Below, piece by piece: positions 57,199-64,000 of a stretch of DNA of 64,000 bases (positions within the stretch are counted from its first letter, which is position 1; each line of letters begins with the position of its first letter). The notes under the pieces were generated by a model. That model saw nothing but the letters and a program-made list of their open reading frames with translations. It had not been told where the DNA came from and made no database searches. Position numbers and translations under genes: made by a program. The stretch spans positions 116,603-180,602 of the forward strand of contig NZ_JAALCJ010000009.1 of NCBI RefSeq assembly GCF_011078175.1. Direction: 5' to 3'. This stretch comes from Enterobacter cloacae. GTDB lineage: Bacteria; Pseudomonadota; Gammaproteobacteria; Enterobacterales; Enterobacteriaceae.

Positions 57199-57947
57199 AC
57201 TGAACTCCCGGCAGACTCTGGCCTTTTAGCAAAGTGCAGCAGACACCAGTTGGCCAGCGTCAGGATCTCTTCCGCCGCCAGTGAATCGCTACGGTACTCC
57301 CCTAGGGGTTGTTTCGACGCGAGGCACTCCGCCATCGCTTCGTCACGATGGATCACCATCGGCAACAGGCGGCGCTGACTCTGGAGCCAGACCTGGTAAA
57401 GGTCGTCCTGGATCTGGCTACCAATGCGTAGATCGTTGATCAGAATATGGGCATTGGCAGGCAGCGCCTGTTGATGCAGACGGATATGACAGTTCGCATC
57501 TACGTTCGCAATGGAGAGCACATGGTCGCACTGGGCCAGCAGTTGACGAGTCAGCGACGCGGCCCCGTGCGGCAGGTCCAGCAGGATCCACTGATAGTGC
57601 CCGTTCTCTTTCAGGCTCTGCAATGCGGAGATGAAGCGAGAGAACAGGCGCTGGTACGCGGCTTCATTCCCGCGCTCGGTTTCGGTCAATTGACCAAAGG
57701 GAAGTAAATCGAGCTGGGAGGTATAACGCAAACCCGCATCCCGCCAGTCTTTATCGTCCAGAAGCGCACGTCCCCAGCCGTTTGCATGCGTAAAGTCGAC
57801 ATTGAATGACATGCGCAGCAAATTATCGGAACAGGCATCAATGACCAGTACCGATTCACCTAATACCTGCAATGACCACGCCAGCGCCGCAGTAACGGAA
57901 GTTGTACCCACCCCACCACGGACGCCCTGTAATCCTAGTACAGCCAT
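57195..57947 (-). CDS. bcsQ: Cellulose biosynthesis protein BcsQ (ParA/MinD-like ATPase)
   Basis: BcsQ is a SIMIBI-class ATPase that directs cellulose synthase assembly, reported at the cell pole in E. coli. The ATG at 57947 gives 250 residues, as in intact E. coli genes. The deviant Walker A GVRGGVGTTSVTAAL (9-23) and WILLDLPHGAASLT (switch II region) are present. In E. coli K-12 bcsQ carries an early stop codon that silences cellulose; no stop occurs here, so the locus should be functional. It follows bcsR by 11 bases. Confidence 0.96.
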   Translation of the reverse strand: MAVLGLQGVRGGVGTTSVTAALAWSLQVLGESVLVIDACSDNLLRMSFNVDFTHANGWGRALLDDKDWRDAGLRYTSQLDLLPFGQLTETERGNEAAYQRLFSRFISALQSLKENGHYQWILLDLPHGAASLTRQLLAQCDHVLSIANVDANCHIRLHQQALPANAHILINDLRIGSQIQDDLYQVWLQSQRRLLPMVIHRDEAMAECLASKQPLGEYRSDSLAAEEILTLANWCLLHFAKRPESAGSSV

Positions 57948-57958
57948 CAATGGCTTCC

Positions 57959-58147
57959 TTATTGTTGTTGGGCAAACTCAGCTAATAACGGCCAACGTTT
58001 AATAGCCGCCGCCAACTGTTCCCGCTGGGAAATATCGGTGTAATCTATTTCAGGCAAAGAAAAAGCCTGCGTGAGTGCCAAAAAATCGTTCTGGAATGTG
58101 TAACCCAGACTTGAGTCGACTGGGGTTGCGGGTTCGTTATTTTGCAT
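57959..58147 (-). CDS. bcsR: Cellulose biosynthesis protein BcsR
   Basis: A 62-residue accessory protein, orthologue of E. coli BcsR (YhjR, 62 residues), that binds BcsQ and the BcsE/PilZ parts of the synthase complex and helps its stability. The sequence LALTQAFSLPEIDYTDISQ and the end KRWPLLAEFAQQQ are typical. It is the first gene of the bcsRQABZC operon and divergent from bcsE across 174 bases. Confidence 0.94.
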   Translation of the reverse strand: MQNNEPATPVDSSLGYTFQNDFLALTQAFSLPEIDYTDISQREQLAAAIKRWPLLAEFAQQQ

Positions 58148-58321
58148 TCTTTTTTCATCCCTTTGAGTAAAATCATAAGATTCAGATGCAGCGAGGCGTC
58201 CTGCCCACTAAATTTCATTTACATGCTAAATCTGATGTTCTTTAATTTCAATGTTAGGTTTATTTCTACGCTTTCGCTAGTAAACTGAGAGACATAGAAA
58301 TTCGACGAAAAGAGGGACACC

Positions 58322-59884
58322 GTGGACTCCATATTTTCTATTGGCATCCAGTCATTATGGGACGAATTGCGCCACATGCCAGTCGGAGGAGTCTGGTGGG
58401 TGAATACGGATCGTAATGAAGATGCCATCAGTCTGGTAAACCAGACGATAGCGGCGCAGGGTAAGGATTCCCGCGTGGCCATCATTACGATGGGCGAAGA
58501 GCCGAAGTCAATCATCAGGCTCGACAGTGACCGTGGACCCCAGACAGTACGATTATTTTCCATGCCAGCGAATGCAGACGGTCTGGACTTTTTACCGCGC
58601 GATATTCAGTGTTCTATTGTCCCTGAACACTATTTACTGATTCTAAAATGCTCTAATAACGGCCTGCAAAATATCCCCTCTGAAAAACTGCTGAAATGGC
58701 TGGAAAGAATCAACAGATGGGCAAAAAATCAAAATTGCACCTTATTGGTTGTTAACCCAGGCAGTAATAATGACAAGCTTTTTTCACTTTTAATGAGTGA
58801 ATACCGTTCTCTCTATGGCCTGGCCAGTATTCGTGTCCAGACCGACAGCCATCTTTACGACGTGGCGTTCTGGTGCAATGAAAAAGGGGTGAGCTCCCGA
58901 CAACAACTTACCCTCAAACATGTGGGGGACGAGTGGCATCTTGCTCAACAGGAAGAGACGGTAGTTCAGCCTCGCAGTGATGAAAAACGCATTCTGAGCC
59001 ATATTGCGGTACTGGAAGGTGCGCCTGCGCTGTCTGAGCACTGGTCACTGTTTGATACCAATGAAGCCTTATTTGATGAAGCGCGCACTACGCAGGCGGC
59101 GACCATCATCTTCTCATTGATTCAGAATAACCAAATCGAAACGCTGGCAAGGCACATTCACACATTACGTCGACAGCGCGGCAGCGCGTTAAAAATTGTG
59201 GTGCGTGAAAATAATACCAGCCTGCGCGCCACCGATGAGCGCTTATTACTGGGCTGCGGCGCGAATATGGTCATCCCGTGGAATGCTCCGCTGTCGCGCT
59301 GTCTGACGCTGATCGAAAGCATCCAGGGTCAGCAGTTTACTCGACATGTTCCGGAAGATATCAGTACCCTGCTTTCAATGACGCAGCCCATGAAACTGCG
59401 CGGCTACCAGAAATGGGACACCTTCTGCGATGCGGTAGGCAACATGATGAGCAATACGCTGTTACCGGCAGACGGAAAAGGGGTGATGGTTGCCCTGCGC
59501 CCCGTGCCGGGTATTCGTGTTGAGCAAGCGCTCACTCTGTGTCGCCCTAACCGTATCGGGGACATTATGACCATTGGCGATAACCGCCTGGTGCTGTTCC
59601 TCTCCTTCTGCCGGGTGAACGATCTGGATACTGCGCTTAACCATATCTTCCCGCTTCCTACCGGAGATATCTTCTCGAACCGCATGGTCTGGTTTGAAGA
59701 TAATTTGATCAGCGCTGAGCTTGTCCAGATGCGTGCCCTGGCTCCTGAAAAGTGGGCCAAACCGTTGCCAGTCACCAGCGGTGCCAAACCGGTACTCAAC
59801 GCGAAACATGATGGGCATGTCTGGCGTCGGGTACCTGAGCCGCTACGCTTACTGGATGAGAACAAGGAGAGCGCATCATTATGA
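58322..59884 (+). CDS. bcsE: c-di-GMP-binding cellulose regulator BcsE
   Basis: BcsE binds c-di-GMP through a GIL/GGDEF-like domain and raises cellulose synthesis. It starts at GTG 58322, 8 bases after GAGGGA, and has 520 residues (523 in E. coli). The I-site-type RxGD motif is [11 protein letters not shown] near 415-425. The upstream domains are a degenerate receiver and a NTPase-like module. Its end overlaps bcsF by 4 bases (ATGA). First gene of the bcsEFG operon. Confidence 0.96.
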   Translation: MDSIFSIGIQSLWDELRHMPVGGVWWVNTDRNEDAISLVNQTIAAQGKDSRVAIITMGEEPKSIIRLDSDRGPQTVRLFSMPANADGLDFLPRDIQCSIVPEHYLLILKCSNNGLQNIPSEKLLKWLERINRWAKNQNCTLLVVNPGSNNDKLFSLLMSEYRSLYGLASIRVQTDSHLYDVAFWCNEKGVSSRQQLTLKHVGDEWHLAQQEETVVQPRSDEKRILSHIAVLEGAPALSEHWSLFDTNEALFDEARTTQAATIIFSLIQNNQIETLARHIHTLRRQRGSALKIVVRENNTSLRATDERLLLGCGANMVIPWNAPLSRCLTLIESIQGQQFTRHVPEDISTLLSMTQPMKLRGYQKWDTFCDAVGNMMSNTLLPADGKGVMVALRPVPGIRVEQALTLCRPNRIGDIMTIGDNRLVLFLSFCRVNDLDTALNHIFPLPTGDIFSNRMVWFEDNLISAELVQMRALAPEKWAKPLPVTSGAKPVLNAKHDGHVWRRVPEPLRLLDENKESASL

Positions 59885-60075
59885 ATATCAGCGATATCAT
59901 CCAACTGATTGTTCTGTGCGCGCTGATTTTTTTGCCGCTTGGCTACTATGCACGCCATTCCCTGCGCCGTATTCGCGATACGGTAAGATTACTGTTCGTC
60001 AAACCTCGCTACATTAAACCCGCCGGAACACTGACTCGCGCTCCGAACGTCAAGGCAAACCGAAAACATGACTAA
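59881..60075 (+). CDS. bcsF: Cellulose biosynthesis protein BcsF
   Basis: A 64-residue single-pass membrane protein, orthologue of E. coli BcsF (63 residues), that links BcsE to BcsG. A hydrophobic N-terminal helix (about 5-24, [18 protein letters not shown]) is followed by a basic tail. It overlaps bcsE by 4 bases and bcsG by 8 bases, so the three genes are translationally coupled. Confidence 0.95.
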   Translation: MNISDIIQLIVLCALIFLPLGYYARHSLRRIRDTVRLLFVKPRYIKPAGTLTRAPNVKANRKHD

Positions 60076-61747
60076 CTCTACCTATACCTCTTCGGCGCCA
60101 TCGCCACTCTGGCAATACTGGCGCGGCCTGTCCGGCTGGAATTTCTACTTTCTGGTGAAATTTGGTCTGCTGTGGGCAGGCTATCTTAATTTCCACCCTC
60201 TGCTTAACCTGGTATTTATGGCATTCCTGCTGATGCCAATCCCGAACCTCAGGCTGCACCGTATACGTCACTGGGTCGCTATCCCCATCGGTTTCGCCCT
60301 GTTCTGGCATGATACCTGGCTGCCTGGTCCCGAAAGCATCATGAGTCAGGGCTCCCAGGTCGCAGGTTTTAGTGCGGACTATATGCTCGACCTGGTTGAG
60401 CGCTTCATTAACTGGCAGATGATTGGCGCGGTATTTGTCCTGCTGGTCGCCTGGCTGTTCCTGTCTCAGTGGATCCGGGTGACAGTGTTTGTCGTCGCGA
60501 TTATGGTCTGGTTAAACGTCCTGACGCTGACGGGCCCGAGCTTCTCGCTGTGGCCAGCCGGTCAGCCGACGACAACCGTGACCACCACGGGTGGCTCCGC
60601 CGCCGCGACCGTCGCGACAGCAGGAGATACGCCTGTGGTAGGCGATATTCCCGCGCAGACTGCACCGCCGACATCCACTAACCTGAACGCATGGCTCTCC
60701 AGTTTTTACGCTGCGGAAGATAAGCGTCAGACGAAATTCCCGGACGCGCTGCCTGCCGATGCGCAGCCGTTTGAGCTTCTGGTTATTAACATCTGTTCTT
60801 TGTCCTGGGCTGACGTTGACGCGGCCGGTCTGATGTCGCACCCGCTGTGGTCGCATTTCGATATTCAGTTTAAAGACTTCAACTCCGCCACGTCGTACAG
60901 CGGTCCGGCGGCTATCCGCCTGCTGCGCGCGAGCTGCGGACAGCCTTCGCATAAGAACCTCTACCAGCCGGCGGCTAACCAGTGTTATCTGTTTGATAAC
61001 CTGGCAAAACTGGGCTTTACACAACACCTGATGATGGGCCATAACGGGCAGTTCGGTAACTTCCTGAAAGAAGTGCGTGAACAAGGTGGCATGCAGGCCC
61101 CGCTGATGGACCAGAAAGGGCTACCGGTTACGTTGCTGGGCTTCGATGGCTCTCCGGTGTATGACGATACCGCCGTGCTTCAGCGCTGGTTAGATACCGT
61201 CAGTAAAGAGGAAGGGACACGTAGTGCGACGTTCTATAACACGCTGCCGCTCCACGACGGGAACCATTATCCGGGTGTGAGCAAAACGGCCGATTATAAG
61301 GCCCGTGCGCAGAAGTTCTTTGACGAGCTGAATGGGTTCTTCAACGAGCTGGAAAAATCAGGCCGTAAGGTAATGGTGGTGGTAGTTCCGGAACATGGGG
61401 GAGCGCTGAAAGGCGACAGGATGCAGGTGTCTGGTCTGCGCGATATTCCAAGCCCGTCTATCACGAACGTTCCGGCCGGGATTAAGTTCTTTGGCATGAA
61501 GGCGCCGCATCAGGGAGCGCCAGTTGAGATTACCCAGCCAAGCAGCTATCTGGCTATCTCGGAACTGGTTGCTCGTGCAGTAGACGGTAAGCTGTTTGTG
61601 GAGGATAGCGTGAACTGGGATCAGCTCACCAGCGGGCTGCCGCAGACGGCGGAGGTATCGGAAAACGCCAACGCGGTGGTGATCCAGTATCAGAATAAGC
61701 CTTATGTCCGACTGAATGCCGGGGATTGGGTGCCGTATCCGCAGTGA
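60068..61747 (+). CDS. bcsG: Cellulose phosphoethanolamine transferase BcsG
   Basis: BcsG adds phosphoethanolamine to cellulose in the periplasm, which toughens the curli-cellulose matrix. It has 559 residues, as in E. coli. Five N-terminal transmembrane helices (about 30-155) precede a zinc-dependent alkaline-phosphatase-type domain. The Cys in NICSLSW, the nucleophile Ser in FNSATSYSG (about 278) and the zinc ligand His in [10 protein letters not shown] are intact. In K-12 the bcs genes are followed by the ldrD-dpp region; here birA follows convergently, 32 bases away. Confidence 0.97.
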   Translation: MTNSTYTSSAPSPLWQYWRGLSGWNFYFLVKFGLLWAGYLNFHPLLNLVFMAFLLMPIPNLRLHRIRHWVAIPIGFALFWHDTWLPGPESIMSQGSQVAGFSADYMLDLVERFINWQMIGAVFVLLVAWLFLSQWIRVTVFVVAIMVWLNVLTLTGPSFSLWPAGQPTTTVTTTGGSAAATVATAGDTPVVGDIPAQTAPPTSTNLNAWLSSFYAAEDKRQTKFPDALPADAQPFELLVINICSLSWADVDAAGLMSHPLWSHFDIQFKDFNSATSYSGPAAIRLLRASCGQPSHKNLYQPAANQCYLFDNLAKLGFTQHLMMGHNGQFGNFLKEVREQGGMQAPLMDQKGLPVTLLGFDGSPVYDDTAVLQRWLDTVSKEEGTRSATFYNTLPLHDGNHYPGVSKTADYKARAQKFFDELNGFFNELEKSGRKVMVVVVPEHGGALKGDRMQVSGLRDIPSPSITNVPAGIKFFGMKAPHQGAPVEITQPSSYLAISELVARAVDGKLFVEDSVNWDQLTSGLPQTAEVSENANAVVIQYQNKPYVRLNAGDWVPYPQ

Positions 61748-61756
61748 CCTGCTACA

Positions 61757-61779
61757 CCCTCTCCCCTGTGGGGAGAGGG
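61757..61779. repeat. GAGAGGG inverted repeat, copy 10, at the bcsG-birA junction
   Basis: CCCTCTCCCC/GGGGAGAGGG perfect arms with a 3-base centre. It fills the whole gap between the convergent bcsG and birA, exactly at the synteny break relative to E. coli K-12. Confidence 0.9.
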
Positions 61780-62742
61780 TTACTCTGCACTTCGTAACGA
61801 AATTTCACCGCCCACCCAGGGCTTAATCACGCCATCCTGTTCAAGAAGCAACGCGCCCTGCGCGTCAATGCCGCGTGATGTGCCGTAAATCTCTTTATCC
61901 CCAATCAGCAGCTTCACCGGTCGGTTAATAAAGTTATCCAGTTTTTCCCAGCGGGAGAGGAATGGCGCTAATCCCTCATGCTCAAAGAGCGTCAGCGAAC
62001 TACGCAACTCATTGATCATACGGACGGCAAGCGTATTGCGATCGATGGCGATCCCCGCTTCCTGTAGATTGGTCCACGCTTGATTCACAACATCGTTCTG
62101 CACGTTTCGCATCACCATGTTCAGCCCCGCCCCAATGACAATCTGTGCGGCATCGCCTGTTTTACCCGTCAATTCGACCAGGATCCCCGCCAGCTTTCGA
62201 TCGTTCAGATACAGATCGTTGGGCCATTTTACCCGCACCTGATCGGCCCCCAGATCGTGCAGCACCTCTGCCATCACAATACCGATGACCAGGCTCAGCC
62301 CGATGGCCGCAGCTGGCCCCTGGTCAAGCCGCCAGTACATGGAAAGGTAAAGGTTGGCGCCAAATGGTGAAAACCACTTACGTCCCCGGCGGCCACGTCC
62401 TGCCTGTTGGTACTCGGCAACGCAGGCATCACCGGATTTCAGCTCGCTCAGGCGATCCAGCAGATACTGGTTCGTCGAATCAATGACCGGCAATACCGCG
62501 ACGGTACCGTGCCCAATCTGGCTGCGGATAGTTTCTTCATTCAGTAACTGGATCGGTTCCGGCAGGCTGTAGCCTTTTCCCGGCACCGTAAACACATCCA
62601 CGCCCCAGTCGCGGAGCGTTTGAATATGTTTATTGATCGCTGCACGGCTCATGCCCAGCTGTTCGCCCAGCTGCTCGCCAGAATGAAACTCGCCATCGGC
62701 AAGGATACCGATGAGAGTTAACGGAATAGTATTGTCCTTCAT
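61780..62742 (-). CDS. birA: Biotin-protein ligase and biotin operon repressor BirA
   Basis: BirA activates biotin with ATP, transfers it to the biotin carrier protein of acetyl-CoA carboxylase, and as biotinyl-AMP complex represses the bio operon. The 320 residues (321 in E. coli) hold an N-terminal winged HTH ([19 protein letters not shown]), the ligase loop GRGRRGRKW (about 115-123), [15 protein letters not shown] and a C-terminal SH3-like domain. The start ATG lies within the end of murB (4-base overlap), as in E. coli. coaA, which follows birA in E. coli, is replaced by bcsG. Confidence 0.98.
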   Translation of the reverse strand: MKDNTIPLTLIGILADGEFHSGEQLGEQLGMSRAAINKHIQTLRDWGVDVFTVPGKGYSLPEPIQLLNEETIRSQIGHGTVAVLPVIDSTNQYLLDRLSELKSGDACVAEYQQAGRGRRGRKWFSPFGANLYLSMYWRLDQGPAAAIGLSLVIGIVMAEVLHDLGADQVRVKWPNDLYLNDRKLAGILVELTGKTGDAAQIVIGAGLNMVMRNVQNDVVNQAWTNLQEAGIAIDRNTLAVRMINELRSSLTLFEHEGLAPFLSRWEKLDNFINRPVKLLIGDKEIYGTSRGIDAQGALLLEQDGVIKPWVGGEISLRSAE

Positions 62743-63767
62743 GCAATGGCCTCCACGGCATTCACTTCGCCCGTTCGGCCAATAAAGCGAACCTCAGGCT
62801 CCAGCCAGACGTTAAATTTTTCGCCCACGCGCTGGCGAACATGGTGCGCCAGGTTGACGACATCCTCACTTGTCGCGTTGGACTGATTGATCAGTACCAG
62901 CGCCTGTTGACGATGTACAGCAGCGCCACCAAGAGTAGTACCTTTTAATTCACACTGATCGATAAGCCAGCCTGCGGCCAGCTTCACGCTGCCATCCGCC
63001 TGAGGATAATGCGGGGCCGTGGGCCAGCCGGCGAGAAACGCTTTTGCATTTTCGCTGCTAATCACCGGGTTTTTGAAGAAACTGCCCGCATTTCCATTTA
63101 CTTTCGGGTCCGGGAGCTTGGTCATTCGCATATGACAGACTGAATCAAATACCTCACGCGGTGTGACGGTAGCCGGATCAAGACGGGTCAGATCGCCATA
63201 AGTCAGAACGGGTTTCCAGGCTTTCGCCAGACGCAGACCAACGGCCACGATGACGAAACGATCCTGATAGTCGTGCTTGAAAATGCTGTCGCGATAGCCA
63301 AAGCGGCACTGCTCTGCGGTCAGGCGCTTCGCCGTTCCGGTCGCCAGTTCGATGCAGTCGACATATTCGCAGACGTGTTTCAGTTCAATGCCGTAGGCAC
63401 CGATGTTTTGAATAGGAGATGACCCTGCACAGCCCGGGATGAGGGCCAGGTTTTCCAGACCCGGCATCCCTTTTTCAAGGGTATATTGCACCAGATGGTG
63501 CCAGTTTTCGCCAGCACCCACGTGTAAATGCCAGCTGTCAGCGCTCTCTTTACGCTCAATCCCCATGATGCGATTGACGATTACCGTCCCCGCAAAATCA
63601 TCGAGAAACAGGACATTACTTCCTTCGCCCAGAATAAGTACGGGTTCACCGTTTTCTGTTGCGTTTTGCCATGCATTCAACAGCTGCTGAGCACTGTCGG
63701 CACGTACAATTTGATTTGCATTCCGTTGAATGCCAAAGGTATTCCAGGGCTTAAGGGAGTGTTTCAT
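62739..63767 (-). CDS. murB: UDP-N-acetylenolpyruvoylglucosamine reductase MurB
   Basis: MurB reduces UDP-GlcNAc-enolpyruvate to UDP-MurNAc with NADPH and FAD, an early step of peptidoglycan synthesis. The ATG at 63767 ([17 protein letters not shown]) gives 342 residues, as in E. coli; the 29-residue upstream extension is not family-like. FAD-binding [14 protein letters not shown], the catalytic Ser in [11 protein letters not shown] and Glu in [10 protein letters not shown] are intact. It lies 132 bases downstream of the 5S rRNA gene, the same order as rrnB-murB-birA in E. coli. Confidence 0.98.
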   Translation of the reverse strand: MKHSLKPWNTFGIQRNANQIVRADSAQQLLNAWQNATENGEPVLILGEGSNVLFLDDFAGTVIVNRIMGIERKESADSWHLHVGAGENWHHLVQYTLEKGMPGLENLALIPGCAGSSPIQNIGAYGIELKHVCEYVDCIELATGTAKRLTAEQCRFGYRDSIFKHDYQDRFVIVAVGLRLAKAWKPVLTYGDLTRLDPATVTPREVFDSVCHMRMTKLPDPKVNGNAGSFFKNPVISSENAKAFLAGWPTAPHYPQADGSVKLAAGWLIDQCELKGTTLGGAAVHRQQALVLINQSNATSEDVVNLAHHVRQRVGEKFNVWLEPEVRFIGRTGEVNAVEAIA

Positions 63768-63860
63768 AGACGCTATCCTGATGCAAAAACCGGGATAGTT
63801 TACCGTATATATAGGGGGATAGGTGATTTGTTTATGGAAGGGAAGCAGGAGCAAAAACGC

Positions 63861-63885
63861 AAAAAGGCCATCCTTGCGGATGGCC
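63861..63885 (-). terminator. rrn operon terminator
   Basis: On the minus strand GGCCATCC-GCAA-GGATGGCC, a perfect 8-bp stem with a tetraloop, is followed by TTTTTGCG. It lies 15 bases past the 5S 3' end and resembles T1 of E. coli rrnB. Confidence 0.93.
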
Positions 63886-63899
63886 TCTTCACTTGTTTG

Positions 63900-64000
63900 A
63901 TGCCTGGCAGTTCCCTACTCTCACATGGGGAGACCCCACACTACCATCGGCGCTACGGCGTTTCACTTCTGAGTTCGGCATGGGGTCAGGTGGGACCACC
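63900..64000 (-). rRNA. rrf: 5S ribosomal RNA (partial, 5' part beyond window edge)
   Basis: The minus strand reads GGTGGTCCCACCTGACCCC at the window edge and continues to GGGAACTGCCAGGCAT at 63900, almost identical to E. coli 5S rRNA. About 101 of 120 bases are present; the missing bases are the 5' end. A full rrn operon presumably continues beyond 64000, but 16S and 23S are not in the window. Confidence 0.97.

Overview
The window is chromosomal DNA from a member of the Enterobacteriaceae, most likely Enterobacter (E. cloacae complex or a near relative such as Lelliottia or Leclercia). Gene order follows the E. coli K-12 region from ftsYE to the bcs cellulose locus almost gene for gene, and most proteins have the exact or near-exact length of their K-12 orthologues. 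The differences are of Enterobacter type: a 168-aa phenolic acid decarboxylase with the Tyr21/Trp25/Tyr27/Glu134 residues of the Enterobacter enzyme, a TRAP transporter, a solitary terC, and no nik operon, dtpB, ars genes or acid-fitness island. All assignments come from reading the translations and from memory of the families; no database search was run.

Layout. 1-4203: ftsE (cut by the window edge), ftsY, rsmD and the small membrane proteins yhhL, yhhM and yhhN. 4204-6451: zinc/lead/cadmium exporter zntA behind a very clear ZntR-type operator. 6541-9331: a DctPQM-type TRAP transporter lying between zntA and tusA, with a copy of the same dispersed repeat on each side. 9512-13132: tusA, yhhQ, dcrB, yhhT, the 3' stub of a ketosynthase gene, and acpT. 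13192-18032: padC, a LysR regulator, an SDR enzyme, a secreted NlpC/P60 hydrolase, a HAD-IB phosphatase and terC. 18120-27564: yhiN, pitA, uspB, uspA, rsmJ, prlC, rlmJ and gor. 27736-36243: a variable stretch with a 95-aa membrane protein, treF, an STY4199-type HEPN membrane protein, a GNAT, a shortened GH24-like protein without two catalytic residues, yhjB, an SDR, yhjC and yhjD. 36503-45285: yhjE, a repeat-rich gap with a possible group II intron fragment, yhjG, pdeH, kdgK, yhjJ and dctA. 45445-61747: hmsP and the cellulose genes bcsCZBAQR (minus strand) and bcsEFG (plus strand). 61780-64000: birA, murB and the 3' part of a 5S rRNA gene.

How genes work together. bcsA/B make and translocate cellulose, bcsC exports it across the outer membrane, bcsZ trims it, bcsE/F/G regulate it and add phosphoethanolamine, and bcsQ/R support assembly. 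BcsA has a PilZ c-di-GMP receptor domain, and two EAL phosphodiesterase genes (pdeH and hmsP) lie just upstream of the locus. pdeH has an excellent sigma-28 (FliA) promoter, which ties c-di-GMP removal to flagellar expression.

Most notable signals. (1) A ketosynthase C-terminal stub fused to the upstream side of acpT, which looks like the scar of a lost fatty-acid/aryl-polyene-type cluster that AcpT once served. (2) The bcsG-birA junction, which differs from K-12 and fits an inversion around oriC. (3) A structured fragment at 37931-38080 resembling group II intron RNA. (4) The treF-yhjB accessory stretch with the HEPN protein and the GH24-like protein. (5) A dispersed GAGAGGG inverted-repeat family sitting at several of the synteny breaks. 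I found no CRISPR array, prophage, insertion sequence or clearly new multi-gene system.
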